Assembly (NCBI RefSeq): GCF_009730915.1
Contig: NC_052487.1
Location: forward strand, 2,294,001-2,358,000
Origin: Dioscorea cayenensis subsp. rotundata
Taxonomy: Eukaryota > Streptophyta > Magnoliopsida > Dioscoreales > Dioscoreaceae
Direction of reading: 5' to 3'
DNA length: 64,000 nt
In this document: piece after piece, positions 38,641-50,800 of the stretch
How positions within the stretch are numbered: position 1 is the first letter of the stretch
Layout: each line of letters starts with the position of its first letter
Notes under the pieces: generated by a model
Databases searched by the model: none
What the model was told of the DNA's origin: nothing
The model's input: the letters and a program-made list of their open reading frames with translations, nothing else
Position numbers and translations under genes: made by a program

Positions 38641-41600
38641 GCTCTTTTATGGATTTGAAGTCAAAATTCTGATCGTGACATGATTTCAAGTACATCCCCG
38701 AAATGTTCGACACCGCCAAAACGTCGACCAATATCCAACGACAACACTTCGTGATCGATCTCGACGAGAAGGAAGACATCCCACACTCGCCGTGGTCACC
38801 AGCTGGGACGAATGGGAGCGACTCGCAGAATCAATTCTCGCCAACACTTCTACCAAATGAAAGTGATCAATATGTTAAGTGGTTAGAATATAATGTTTAA
38901 GCGATAATGACAATAGTTAAACGTTAAATTAAATACTTAAACAATTAACTAATAACGTAAAAGGACTAGTAATCACATGTTAACCAAAATGATCGACATA
39001 TTTAAACAATAAATGACCCTGCATCAATCGGAATAATTAAAAGAAAAGGAACTTACAACGAGTAAACCTGCTTTCATTAGGATTCTAAAGAATGGCACAT
39101 TTTCTGCTTCTCGACGACAAGATCAACTACAAAGACATTAAGACGGAGCGGACGCGACACATCCGCTGGAAGTCAGACATCGCTTTTCATATCGGGCAAA
39201 CCGCTTTTATATCCATCCGGTCGTGATGAACTTAACTCCCGCACAAGAGAGACTCGAGACCCCATCGCTCACATATCTCGCCTAACACCAATTCCCAAGA
39301 AGTCTCGAGCTGCGACATTTAGCACTCTTCCCTCCCCGTTGAATCTAGCAATACCACAAAAACTCTCCATAATATATCGGTCGAAAACCAAATCAGCATA
39401 AAACGAAATGAAAGAAGAACAAAACTAAGACGACGAAGAAGAAGTAGAAGATGTAGGAACAAATGTTGGAAGCTGCAGACAAAAAGCTTATGCGGGTACA
39501 GATGAGTAGAGGTTACATTTCAGACGCGATGATTGTGCATTGATTTTTCCCTCCATCCCAAGGGCAAAAAGGGAAATATATGTCATTGTCGTGAGGAAGA
39601 CATGCTGTCATCGTTCGAATGAAAAGTTCTCAACTCAACACGAGTCTCTGTAAACGCTGCTTTTTACGCTTTAGAGATACGTATAGTGTCTAACATAGCT
39701 GCTAGCTCGTTTAACTTCAAAGTCTATATCACGTAAATAATACGCGTATTGCTTTAAATCGAAGCTGCTTTATCGACAGCCAGCGTTCTTTGGAATGGAG
39801 ATACTGTCACCGGTCACCGGCTAAGCGTATTTACGTATTTTCAAACACCGTCTATTGTTTAAAAGAGTAACCGAGTATTGCTTAACTTTTTCTATTGTTT
39901 ACAATGACGCTTGTTTCCCACATTGTTTTTACGAGTCTCGCTTAAATTTTCAGGTTCACATACAACACGATCGCTTTCAGTTTTATTTATAAAAGATTTA
40001 CAACATTTTACAACATTTACAGAGATTTACAACATTTACAACATTTACAACGTCCGCTCGGACTTCGGACACTCCACGACCAATTTATAACGTAAGTAAG
40101 TGTCTCTGTGACATTCAACGCTTCACGTAGCCGTTGCATAACAACAGCATCAACTTGAACCTCGCAAAACGAAAACATTAAAAAGGTTAAACAACACACA
40201 TTCATGAAAACGACTATTAATCAAATGCTAAGGCCAGAGGACGAAACGACGCATCCCGAGAAGTTACCGTAACAACAGACATCGATCGCCATATTTTCTT
40301 AAACGCTACACGTAAAGTCTCATGGTAAATGTCAACTCCAAGTAAAGGATGTTTCATGTCCCTCCTCCTCTAGAATCCTCCGCAATCACGCAATACGTGA
40401 AAACTTTTCATACCCAAGCCTAGTACTTTGCTCTCTGACCGCTTTCCCGGGCTCAGCATCACCGGAGAATCCTACAGACGTGTGACGACCATGAGAGGAC
40501 TCTTGGCTTAGGCGGCTGCATCAAATAGTTTAACTAGTGTCTCGCGATCACGGCTTAATCGATTCTGAGATAAGGAGGAAGGCTCGCGACATCCTTTCGG
40601 ACAGGTGGGTCAGTCCATGGGAGAGGGAGGAAGAGGAGGAGGAGGGAGTGTATGGCGAGGACGATGAGGATGACCCAGTGGTGATCCGTAGGAGTGGTTG
40701 CTATCTGCTGTTATTTACGGTGTGAAGTCCACGCAGCGGTGACTAACCGTGCATCCTAGAAAAGTTAAAGCGCCTGCGCCGACGTCGTAGTGAGAGTCGA
40801 GCGGGTGTTCGGATTTATGTTCACAGATTGCAGCTAAGAATTAACTGGCAAACATCGTTTAATTCTTCACGCACGGACTCACCAACAACCGCGCTTACCA
40901 CGCGCGGCGCACGCGACCGATTCGGATCGGCACGAAAAGATCGACCGCTTTACTGCATCGAGACTTTGATTTACGTTTATGAATAGTTATACATGTAAAA
41001 AGATAATGTTAAAGCGGAGAGTGGGGAGTATTAAAGCCAGATACGATGATTCCTTCAAGCAATATGGTAAAATATTTAAAGACGGACAATAGCAAATGGT
41101 TAAACATTATTTAAAATATACTGAAATAGATAACCGTATGACGAAGAGCTTTACGGCGAAACTGAACTCGGTCGTAGATCTTTCGCTCTTCTCGTCGTGT
41201 CTAACTTTACAACCATAAAGCGAGAAGGCAGCGATGCTTTGGCCTACGGGCCGACATGATAAAATCGACTATTCGTATTAGCGCAAGACGGCGTCGCTGC
41301 GACGTCCGCGGGAAATCAATTTTCATTTTACATGCTCGAGAAACTCGATTTATATATTTCGGTATGATATTGACGGTAAGTTACAACAGTCGATATGTAA
41401 CTCCTTGGCATTGTCTATCGGAAACCAGGAAAGCTGCTTCAAAGAGCAATGATGTGATTTGGTGCTTCGCTTTTCCCACCATTTTGCGGTACAGAAATGG
41501 GATTTCCTAGCATGGACCCATTTGAGTGAGCGGTGTAGAAAGGGAAAGTTAAACACACGGAAGGGGAGTCGGTAAAGTTGTAAAAGTAGGAGGGGTTTTG

Positions 41601-41642
41601 GGAAGTTTTAAAAATTACTGAGGGGTGAGCAGTAATTTTTCC

Positions 41643-42215
41643 TAATATTAATGATACCATAATTATATTTTATAAAAATATTAGATAATATATCAACTTT
41701 TTATGAATGCTTCCTTTTGTAATCCACTCCATTACATATATTTTTAAATTTAATGTTTTAATTTTTGATTTTAGTATCACAAATGAATTATAAAAATATA
41801 TGAAATGACTTTTACTATGGGATTAATGCATCTTCCATCATTTCCAAGATTAGTAATGTTTCATTTTGTAAAATTTTATATATTATATTATATTGATTGT
41901 TTTAATATATAATTAATATATTATATTTTTATTATAATAAATTAAGTATATATTAATTATATTAATTACTCATAATATTAATAATACCATAATTATATTT
42001 TTATAAAATATTAAATAAAATATCAACTCTTTGAATGCTTCCTTTTGTAATATACTCCATTACATATATTTTTAAATTTAATGTTTTAATTTTTGATTTT
42101 AGTATCACAAATGAATTATTTTATAAAAATATATGAAATGACTTTTACCTTGGGATTAATGCATCTTCATCATTTTCAAGATTAGCTGAATGCTTCATTT
42201 TGTAAAAATTTTAAC
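41643..42215. repeat. ~330-bp AT-rich tandem duplication
   Basis: Two units start TAATATTAAT(G/A)ATACCATAA at 41643 and 41973. Both contain GAATGCTTCCTTTTGTAAT, ATTTTTGATTTTAGTATCAC and GGGATTAATGCATCTTC. The first unit abuts the right end of MULE B2. Confidence 0.85.
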
Positions 42216-42519
42216 AAATTAAGTATATATTATTTATATTATTTATAGTTAATTACACTATAATTGTATTTTATAAAAATATTACATAAAAATGCAATTA
42301 TAGTGTAATTAATATTAATAATATGATATATAATTAATATATTATATTATATTGATTGTATATATAATTTATCAAATTCTGATATTTGGAGAATTTCTTT
42401 TTGATCATTTGATAAATATTTCTAATGGATAGTGTTACTTTTGTAATTACAATAAAAGAGCCCACTGGCATGTTGTTATTTTCAAGAGTGGAGCGAGACG
42501 TATCTTTTTGCTCCCCAAG

Positions 42520-42650
42520 CTTTATAGGGCAACTTTAATGGGGGGCTTCATGAGCTCATTGGCGCTCGATCATGGAAGCCCCCGATTAGGAGAAACTCGA
42601 TGGGCTACTTGAGTCTCAGCCAATGAGCGTTTAATGGTGGGACCCTTGTT
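42520..42650. other. GC-richer palindromic segment
   Basis: GGGGGCTTCATGAGCTCATTGGCGCTC and GGAAGCCCCCGATTAGG carry short inverted matches (GGGGGCTTC/GAAGCCCCC; CTCATTGG/CCAATGAG). Possibly a small MITE; not resolved. Confidence 0.35.
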
Positions 42651-42904
42651 TTTCATATATATTTTTAATCAATCAAACCGTTGTTTCATCCTATCTTTTT
42701 AATAACTTTAAAAATGCAGACTGTTTGGATGAGATGCAGATGGCTCTTTTTAATTTTTAGTATTTTTAATTTTAAATAAGTTGTTTTTGTTTCTTGATGA
42801 TCTTGATAAATTATTTTTATTTATTCACTTCACAAATTAATTGTTTTTTCTCAAAATAATATAGAACATTTTAAATATAATTTTATAATATTTTAAATAT
42901 TTAT

Positions 42905-44260
42905 TTTGCTTGGCTGGTGCTCTTAGCTCCTTCACTAAAAGTATGTCGGACGATCTTTTTGGCTTTGTGGATGTGGCCCTCCTCGATCTCTTTTCCTTTA
43001 TGTGGGTTTGTGTCTTGACACATCGCTTAGTTCAAGCTGCAGCTATTCTGCATTTACGAGTTGCCTACTTTGTCACTTTTGCTTCGTTTATCACTAAAGA
43101 CTTTGGCTCTTTATGCTTGTAAAATCTCCAGCTTTTTGACTTGTGAAACTCCTCAAGTCTTCGACTTCTTAGTGTCTTGAAACTTCAGAGTTTCATTTGT
43201 CGTTTACATGAGACATTTAGGTTTTGACTCTTCAATGCTTTTGAGCCTTGACCATTGGATTGTTTAAGTTGTGACCATCAACATGGTTAGGTCATTAACT
43301 TGATAATTTTGATTTGTTTTTAAAATGAATCTCAAACTGAAAGAGACGCTCGTAATGGGTTTTGAAAATTTTTGCTAACTTAACTTTTTCGATGAATGTT
43401 GACGAGAGTATTTTTTCTTCTGAAAATTTTCATTCGATTCATTTTTTCATTCATCATCATTGTGAAACTTTCATACTCTTCCTTTCATTTCAGAAAAGAT
43501 TTTTCACCTCTCTTCACTCTAGCGAGTCGACTCTTCTCTAACGAGTGTTGACATAGAGATATTTTTGTGAACTCTTCATTTCTTCTCTTTCCTTCCACTT
43601 CAAGAAATTTTTACTTTTCTTTTCATTTCACGTTTCCTTTTACTCGATGAGTGTCAAAAAGACACTCAAAGTGAGAGCTTGAAGAGGGATTTGATTTTTA
43701 TAATGGAAAAATTTCTCTTTCTGCAAGAATGTTAAGACTTGAGGGTGGAATGAGGAGAAATTAAGAAAATTTCTCGTTCTGCCGAGAAAATCAAGACTTC
43801 AATGTGGAATGAGAGAAATTTATAGAAAATTTCCCGTCACCCTAAAAAGTCGAGACGTGAGGTGGAATGAGAGAAATTTCATATAAATTCTAGATTCCCA
43901 CAGAAAGTCGAGACTTGGCGGAATGAGAGAAATTTAAGTAGAAAGTCTCAGATTCTTCAAGAATCTACAAAAGCTTAAGTTGGTGGAATGAAAGAAATTT
44001 CATAAGATTTTTCTGAGGAGGCCCTACAAAGAAAATTACCAAAAGTACCCCCCACTCAAATTCATCCTTCATTCATTCATCCTTAATTTTTCCTTCTCTC
44101 TTTTCTTCTCATTTTTTTTTCTCTTCTCTTTTTACCCCTACTTTCTCCATTCATTTTTTTTATTTTCCCTCTCTTTTTTTTCTCATCCTTCATTACCCTT
44201 CATTTTTCTTTTTCTTTTTTCACTCATTCTTCATTTTTTTTCATTTTTTTCATTCACCCT
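42905..44260 (+). mobile_element. Composite repeat family A, third (partial) copy
   Basis: 42905-43260 matches 24150-24770 in reverse complement (GGTGCTCTTAGCTCC, TTTGGCTTTGTGGATGT, GACTTGTGAAACTCC). A short tandem array follows at 43715-44010, then ACCAAAAGTACCCCCCACTC and the pyrimidine tract. The small ORF at 42910-43122 lies in the repeat and has no recognisable product. Confidence 0.6.
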
Positions 44261-44262
44261 AC

Positions 44263-44350
44263 ACATTAGGGTTTAGGGTTTAGGGATTAGTTTCTAGGGT
44301 TTAGTGTTTTAGGTTTTGGGTTTGGTGTTTGGCGTTTGGGTTTTGGGGTT
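44263..44350 (+). repeat. Degenerate telomere-like repeats (TTTAGGG)n
   Basis: TTAGGGTTTAGGGTTTAGGG followed by variants TTTCTAGGG, TTTAGTG, TTTTAGG, TTTGGGTTTGG and TTTGGCG for about 85 bp. Plant telomere unit is TTTAGGG, so this is an interstitial telomere-like tract at the edge of a family A copy. Confidence 0.75.
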
Positions 44351-44679
44351 TGGGGTCTATGGTATATTAATAATAATTAAAAGTCAGAGCTTTTATAACA
44401 CGACCCAAATAAGCCTCACTCCACATGTATCCGGGGCCCATTAAAATTAACATATCAACCCAATAGGAGAGATTCCACTGCAAAACCCAGTTAGGCATTT
44501 CGATGGAAGCTAAATAAGAGCTCTTGGGACTGCTAAAAAGCGAGTGCATAGGAGCGATAGCGGCAATAACCCTGAGCGGCGACCAGAACAATGGACGATG
44601 AAAATCTTAAAAAGCGAGCAAAGCGACCCACTCAACGATTCATCTCCCAAGAAGAGTTCGATAGCGGTTCAGAGTTAAC

Positions 44680-44801
44680 ACGATTGGCGGATGGAGGGGT
44701 CGAGGGTGCTTGAGCACTGCCAGCTAATCAACCAATATTATTATTATTATATATATATAAAAGAGGAACACAGGAGAGAGTTGAGCACCCCCTCTCTCTT
44801 C

Positions 44802-44874
<73 letters not shown>

Positions 44875-45402
44875 TTCATTGGATCTTTATTTTTCATTTT
44901 TCTAAAAAAATATACAAATTAATACCCGATAGTTTAAAAAGTAGTGTTTGGAATAAAATTAATATTTCTTATTTAGATATTTTTATAAATTGGTTTTATA
45001 AAAAAATAAAATAAAATCATTGTTTAGTCTTCATTTATTACAAATTAGTTCATATAGAATAAAAATTAGAAAATATTACAAACATTTATTGGTTAAACCC
45101 GTGATTTTTATTAGTTAGGATATAAGATATATATATATATATATATATAAACAAATATTTATATAAATATATATATTTAGAAAAAAATATTTATAAAAAT
45201 TATTGTTTGGCCCCTCAATTTTTTTATTTTTGTCTTGAATAAAAATTATAAATGTATTTTTGTGTAACAATTGGATTAGGCTAAAGCTACGATAAATATA
45301 TCGTTCAGTAATCCCCTAATTATATATTTTTAATTAAAAATTTAAAAATTTATAATTTTTATATGAGCTTACTTTATTTTCATACGGTTCCGCCACTGAG
45401 TT
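44680..45402 (+). mobile_element. Repeat with GGCGGA / GGTTCCGCCACTG ends, copy 1
   Basis: Begins near GGCGGATGGAGGGG with GTGCTTGAGCAC and ends with GGTTCCGCCACTG, the inverse of CAGTGGCGGAACC, a terminus seen in many plant hAT-like non-autonomous elements. It matches the element at 61860-62672 in the same orientation (AACAAAATTAATATTT, TTATTTAGAT, AATTGGTTTTATA, CATTTATTACAAATTAGTT). No coding capacity. Confidence 0.6.
44803..44868 (+). repeat. (CT)n(TA)n microsatellite
   Basis: CT run directly followed by a TA run of over 30 bp. Confidence 0.95.
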
Positions 45403-45459
45403 AACACCAACCAAAAGCCGAACGATACCCACTGCACGCCCTAATGTCCTGGCGGCTCA

Positions 45460-46090
45460 TTTTAAAAAGCCCAATACCGGCCTAATAAATAGCCCGATAA
45501 AGACCCAATCAAACGTCCAACATCGGCCAAATACCAGCCCAATTACATGGCCAAGCCCAATAATTGCGCAACACTGGCCCAAATGGAAGCCCAACAACCA
45601 CCCAAATGAAAACAAAATACCAGCCACATAAAAGGCCCAACAAAGGCCAATTGAAAGGCCGGCCAACATGGCCCATAAAAAGCCCATCAACGGCCCAAAA
45701 ATGGCAGTAAAATAGCCCAACGTTACCCATACAGCCCAAATTGGGTCCAACAACGGCCCAATCCAAAAAAGGCCCAACTGAGGCCCAATTGGCAAACTAT
45801 TACAGCCCAATAAAAGCCCAGTTGACAAACACTATTGTTTTATTACGGTCCAGTTAAGGCTCAATTGACAAGCTATAACAGCCCATTGAGGCCCAATAGA
45901 GGCCCAAAAACAGCCCAATTGGAAAAATATCGCATCATTATGGCCCAATTAATAGTGTAGTGAGACCCGTTGAAGGCCCAATCTAGGCCCAGCACCGGGC
46001 CAATGAAAGGCCCAATGACGGCCACTAACTGTATTAGAATAATAATGATGGCGAACTATCAGCCAAATGACAAGCCAACAATGGCACTAA
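45460..46090 (+). repeat. GCCCA/GGCCCAAT motif cluster
   Basis: About 24 copies of GCCCA, mostly GGCCCAA or AGCCCAA(T), in about 600 bp, almost all on the same strand and spaced irregularly (about 10-50 bp). Fillers share ATTGACAA, AAACTATTACA and CAACGG blocks, suggesting an old minisatellite. The reverse complement TGGGC(C/T) is the core of plant site II elements bound by TCP factors. The hydrophobic minus-strand ORF across it is a by-product of the repeat. Confidence 0.8.
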
Positions 46091-46099
46091 TATTTTAAA

Positions 46100-46867
46100 T
46101 TAGGATCAATTGAGGTTCCATTTTAACAAATAAGGCAAGGCCTCTTACGTGTGTACAATTTTTTTTTGTTCTTAACAAGAGTGTGCGGAGTGCGGATGCG
46201 CTCACCTTAGGAGTTAGACAAGGCCTTTTGTTTATATTTATGCCCTTTTACAATATTACAATATTAACAAATAACAGTTGAGATGTTTTTTTTTAGTGGA
46301 CAGCAGCTGATGCCTATAAAGTTTAAAGTTTGCTTCCACTGCACCACCCCGTCCGTTGGGGAGAATATGCTGCTTTAATAATAAGATCTCTTTGGGAAGA
46401 CTTGCCTTAACCAAAAGCCTAGAAGAAAAACAAAGAAAAAGTAATTTCTTGATAGAGAACCATGTTTAAGAGGAGAGTGTTAATATTATTCATACTTTCT
46501 CCTCTCTACAACATGCACATGCAGTTAATTAATTTTTCCCATGCATGGATAACCAATTGTCATCCATTGTCATCTTTGTTCACAAAGATTTGCATTGTTC
46601 TCTCAGGCCTGATGCATGAAGATGGGAGAAGTTGCAATAGTGCAACACGCCATGTGAAGATACGCAAATGAAGAACAATGAATCACTCATATTGAGTCAA
46701 ATAATTCTTAAAATGCAAACCTGCTTCGGAGAAGCTTCCTTTATCCCATTTAGATTTCAGTTTGTTGTTTCTGAAAATGACAATTTAAACAGAAGAATGC
46801 ATACATTATTAATTATCAATTTCCATCCGCATCATATTGTCAAGCAATAAATAAAAGAGTGCACTAC

Positions 46868-46903
<36 letters not shown>

Positions 46904-47330
46904 CAAAATCATCAATACGAACTGATTTGCATATTAGCATGTCGGAAAGCTTCATAATCACTCAAAAAACACGATTTGTGAGAGCATGCAAAGAGTATTG
47001 TAAAATCAGTCAAAGAACTATGGTAACTTCCTTTTCCCCAATGCAAAACAAAAGTGCCTGATCATATCTATGGTTCCCATGACTGATTCCTCTTGGTCTA
47101 GTTTATTTTAATAAAGATTTATTGTCGTACAAACAGCAACAATTTATTCTTAAAAGTTAAAAGCATGACCGTGTTATTATAGGTTGAGAAAGTGTAAGGT
47201 ATCACAAACGCAAAACAAAGAAAAAAGACGGATTGTAGGTTGAATTGAAAACTCCGACGTGGTAAATATAATTTGTCCAGTAAATCCATGTGCATGCTTT
47301 GCATTTTATGTACATCAACCTAGGATAATA
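46100..47330. other. No gene seen
   Basis: AT-rich with (TA)n at 46868-46900. Downstream exons of the SRS2-like gene would be expected here but I could not recognise any. Confidence 0.45.
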
Positions 47331-47331
47331 C

Positions 47332-47770
47332 CTTATCAAGCAGCGTTTCTGATGTTGAACTGCTTATTCTTTCTGCCATGTGAAGAAACAAATGAGATAC
47401 AACAGTTTGCTCCTCCAATTTGAACCTATCAAATCAACAGAAGCAAACATGTCAAAAGTAACAATAAAAATCCTCTCGGAGCTAGAGAGAAGCCCAAGCA
47501 GTACACAAGATACTGTTCAAATCAACAAAAGTAGCTTTTCAAGAAATTGTTCCCATGGTATATCCCAGCCCGTTCATCCAAATAAGATAAAATGCTTTTG
47601 ACTTCTCTAATATTTAGGATTTTCTCTTGACCAACTTCAAGGGGTAATTCACATTGCTGTGAACAACAATTAGCTACAGCTAGAGATTTTCCTATTTCTT
47701 CTACACCGTGTCCTTGACCTAGACATATACAGTTCAACGAAAGATAGCAAATTCAGCATGGAGATGCAAA

Positions 47771-47801
<31 letters not shown>

Positions 47802-50800
47802 TGGTTAAACAAGAACTCCTAAAGGCAATGGTTTTGCAATGGTAAAGACAATCAAGAACATGGCATTTTGAAGCTCCAATTCATAAATGTTATGTTATGA
47901 TATCTTTGGTGTAATCATATTATTTCTCAAAAAATTGTAGCTAATACTACATACTTAAATCTCTAGGAGTTATTCAGGACTTCCATTCAGAAAACAAGAA
48001 GGCTGTAACAACTTAAGAATGTCACTTAAGAATCTTAGATTACCCCAATATATCTCATCTATGGGCCAAGTTACACCATGGAAATGTCAAATGTGTGAAT
48101 CTTTCCCTGCCAAACCATGATAATTTATAAGATGTATAAATTCTTACAAGCTCGTGTCATTGCAACATAAAACAGCCTACTCTCTTCTATATAATTGAAT
48201 TATGCATACATTAGAGCCACTTCAAACTACAAATTAAACATCACTATAAAAAGAACAAAATAGCAAGTTTACCTTTAGAGTTAAGTGTTAACCCACCTTC
48301 CATCCCGTTTACCTCATGCAATAAAGGAATGTCAAAATCAATTTACCTGCAAGTAGTGGTATTAATATAAAAAGTTTATGAAAACTAATACAGACATCAT
48401 GAATAAAAAATTTGATAAGGACCAAGGAACCCAAATGTTATAAATAAATCAAATAATTAATTTGCTTAGTTGTATAGGATAGAAGCCAGGTTATTTTTTT
48501 AATTTTTATTTTCTTAATCATTTATCTTTTAAACTTTTCAATACCTTTCAAGGCATAAATCATCTTGTATTAGTTAAATTCCACTCTGTAATTTTGCACA
48601 ACCACATAAACCACATCTCAATTCTCAAACACATATGGACAACAGATACAAGCATGGCATCATTCAAAGGCCTCTAATCAGGAGTAAATGCAGGAGTGAC
48701 CAAAAGGCCTAGATACTCCTTACAGGTAGTTCTTGTTGTGTACAAACAATTGTGGTGCACATTGTGTTGACAACAAACATGCATCGCCTCAGATTAAGCA
48801 ACAGTATGAGCATGCTAATAAAGCAAAACTGAGAAGGTCAAAACACATGATGAAGAAATTTTTACTAAAGAATCTAGCACGCAGATGAGACTAATCAGGG
48901 CAAGAACAAAGTTTCACAATAAATACTTGTTCCATTCTTAGCTTTTTAACTGCAAAAACATATTCAGCCAATGCAACAGGAATCCTTGAGTAATCTTTTA
49001 AATGAAATTCTAGTAAGCCCGATTCTTAATAAGTAACCTGGTGAATCGTAGTCAACGTAACAGAATTTTTTATTTTCTCATCATCAAGAGTGAAAATTTT
49101 CAGTTTTTCTATCATATATGTAGTCTACGAATGCCTTAAGAATATTAAGGCAGCCTTTTTCTTCTACTTTAGCTTCCATCTACCTCTGTAAACTGTGCAG
49201 ATAAGAAATCAGAAACATCATCCAGCGGGAATTGAAGAGCATAAAACCATTTATTTGGCTAGTCTTGAGACCTTATCAGTGATTAGATAGTTAAATGGCA
49301 AAATACAAAAAGAAAAGATTCCAATAACACAAAACCTTATGCTTAGTAAGAAATACAATGGTTGAAGAATTTCATAATGAGACCGCAAATAGCATAAATA
49401 TATAACTAGGAGGGAAAATAAAAGAGTATGAATAAATAAAGGCTTGGCATATTGAATCGCTAAAAGTTATGGTATGGATTACTAACAACACCAGAGACTA
49501 ACTGGACTTGCTCATTCATAAAGGAAAAATACTCTCCAAAATAATTGCAGAATAGTAGAATATCCACAAAAAACAAGTGCAAAACAAAATGTGGAGTTCT
49601 CAATTATACAAAATAAATAGAGAACTGAAGTATAAAAAAATGATTTATGGATGAATATTTTCCAATGAGTTTAAAAAATAAATATAACCTTACAAGGAAA
49701 GATAGAAAATACGATTATTAAACGTTTTGAAGTGATAATAACACTAGAAGGTAGCAATAAGTTACAGACCTTAGATCATTGTCTTTATTTAGTAGCTTCT
49801 CCCCTTCCACATCAACTACAACATGTTGTTCAAGAAGATATTTATGCAAATGATAAGCAGCTCTTCTATCAGACACAAGAAAAGAAAATGAATGAATATC
49901 ATTTCTAAAAACACTAATATGGGCAGATTCACCATTCATAAGCATCACCATTTGATTAGAGTAGTAGGTCACCATTATCCTTGTAGGGAAAAAATGACAA
50001 ACATGAAAGGATACTTAAACTACCATGCTTAGGATGCAGGTATAAGCACATCGGGGTTCACTTAAAGCATATGTGCGTTTAAGGTTAAAAATGCTGAATG
50101 CAAACAATTTGAGCGAAGCTGGTGACCTCTCCACCTCTATAATAATGCCACAATACTGCGAATTATTGCTGAATAGCCATTTCACAAGACTGGAACTCTG
50201 TCCATTTCAGATACAAGTATTTAAACTATTGAAATATTTAAGTAGCAAATAACAAATAAATACCTTTATTCATACAATATAGATTGATTGCATATGTGAT
50301 ATGAGCAACATATTTGCTGTAGAAGAGAAGGCCACTGAGCTAGACCTTTCCTGTTAACACCAACACATGATCAGTATCCAAAATATAAAATGAATTTCAT
50401 TTAAGGAAGAACTATGCATCAAAAATAATACATGAATCTTATATCTGATTAATTGTTCATAATATGTCACAACTAAAGTTAGGAACAAGCATTTTCCAAT
50501 ATCATTGGGAAAAAATGTGCTTTAGCTGTTTTGATATGTTTCTTAATAAAGGAAGTCTTTTCATAAAGTGATTTTATTAAATAAGTTGTTCAGATCCTAG
50601 CATTTACAAAACTCTACTATTTACAACATCGACTTACATGCACTAAATTCAAAATGGCTTCCCACTAGCTAAAATAGAGATAGCATCTGAGTTGATCCTT
50701 TGTTTGCAATTCTAGTATGAAAAAAACACCTTTGTGTCCCTGGTATAAGTTCATCAAGAAAAAAAAACTAATAAGCTAAGGATACCAGGGCACTTCCTCT

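Larger units (their letters stand above)
31999..41646. mobile_element. Mutator-like element B2 carrying ULP1-like protease (KAONASHI-like)
   Basis: The left end GGAAATTGCC... and the inverted right end GGAAAAATTACTG... share only short similarity (GGAAA, then CCCCAAAA-type and CCCCTCCT blocks 45-70 nt in), as in MULEs without long TIRs. Inside are a ULP1-like gene on plus (32950-36150) and a MURA transposase on minus (36850-38640 and upstream), facing each other. Plant MULEs carrying ULP1-like C48 peptidases are known as KAONASHI in Arabidopsis, with relatives in other plants. No clean 9-bp target duplication was found, so the ends are approximate. The sequence is GC-richer than its surroundings and full of indels. 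Confidence 0.78.

Noticed and set aside
45457..45828. Minus-strand 123 aa hydrophobic ORF resembling a membrane protein
   Set aside because: It runs across the GCCCA repeat cluster; W, G, L and F richness comes from repeated TTGGGC codons. No conserved motif.
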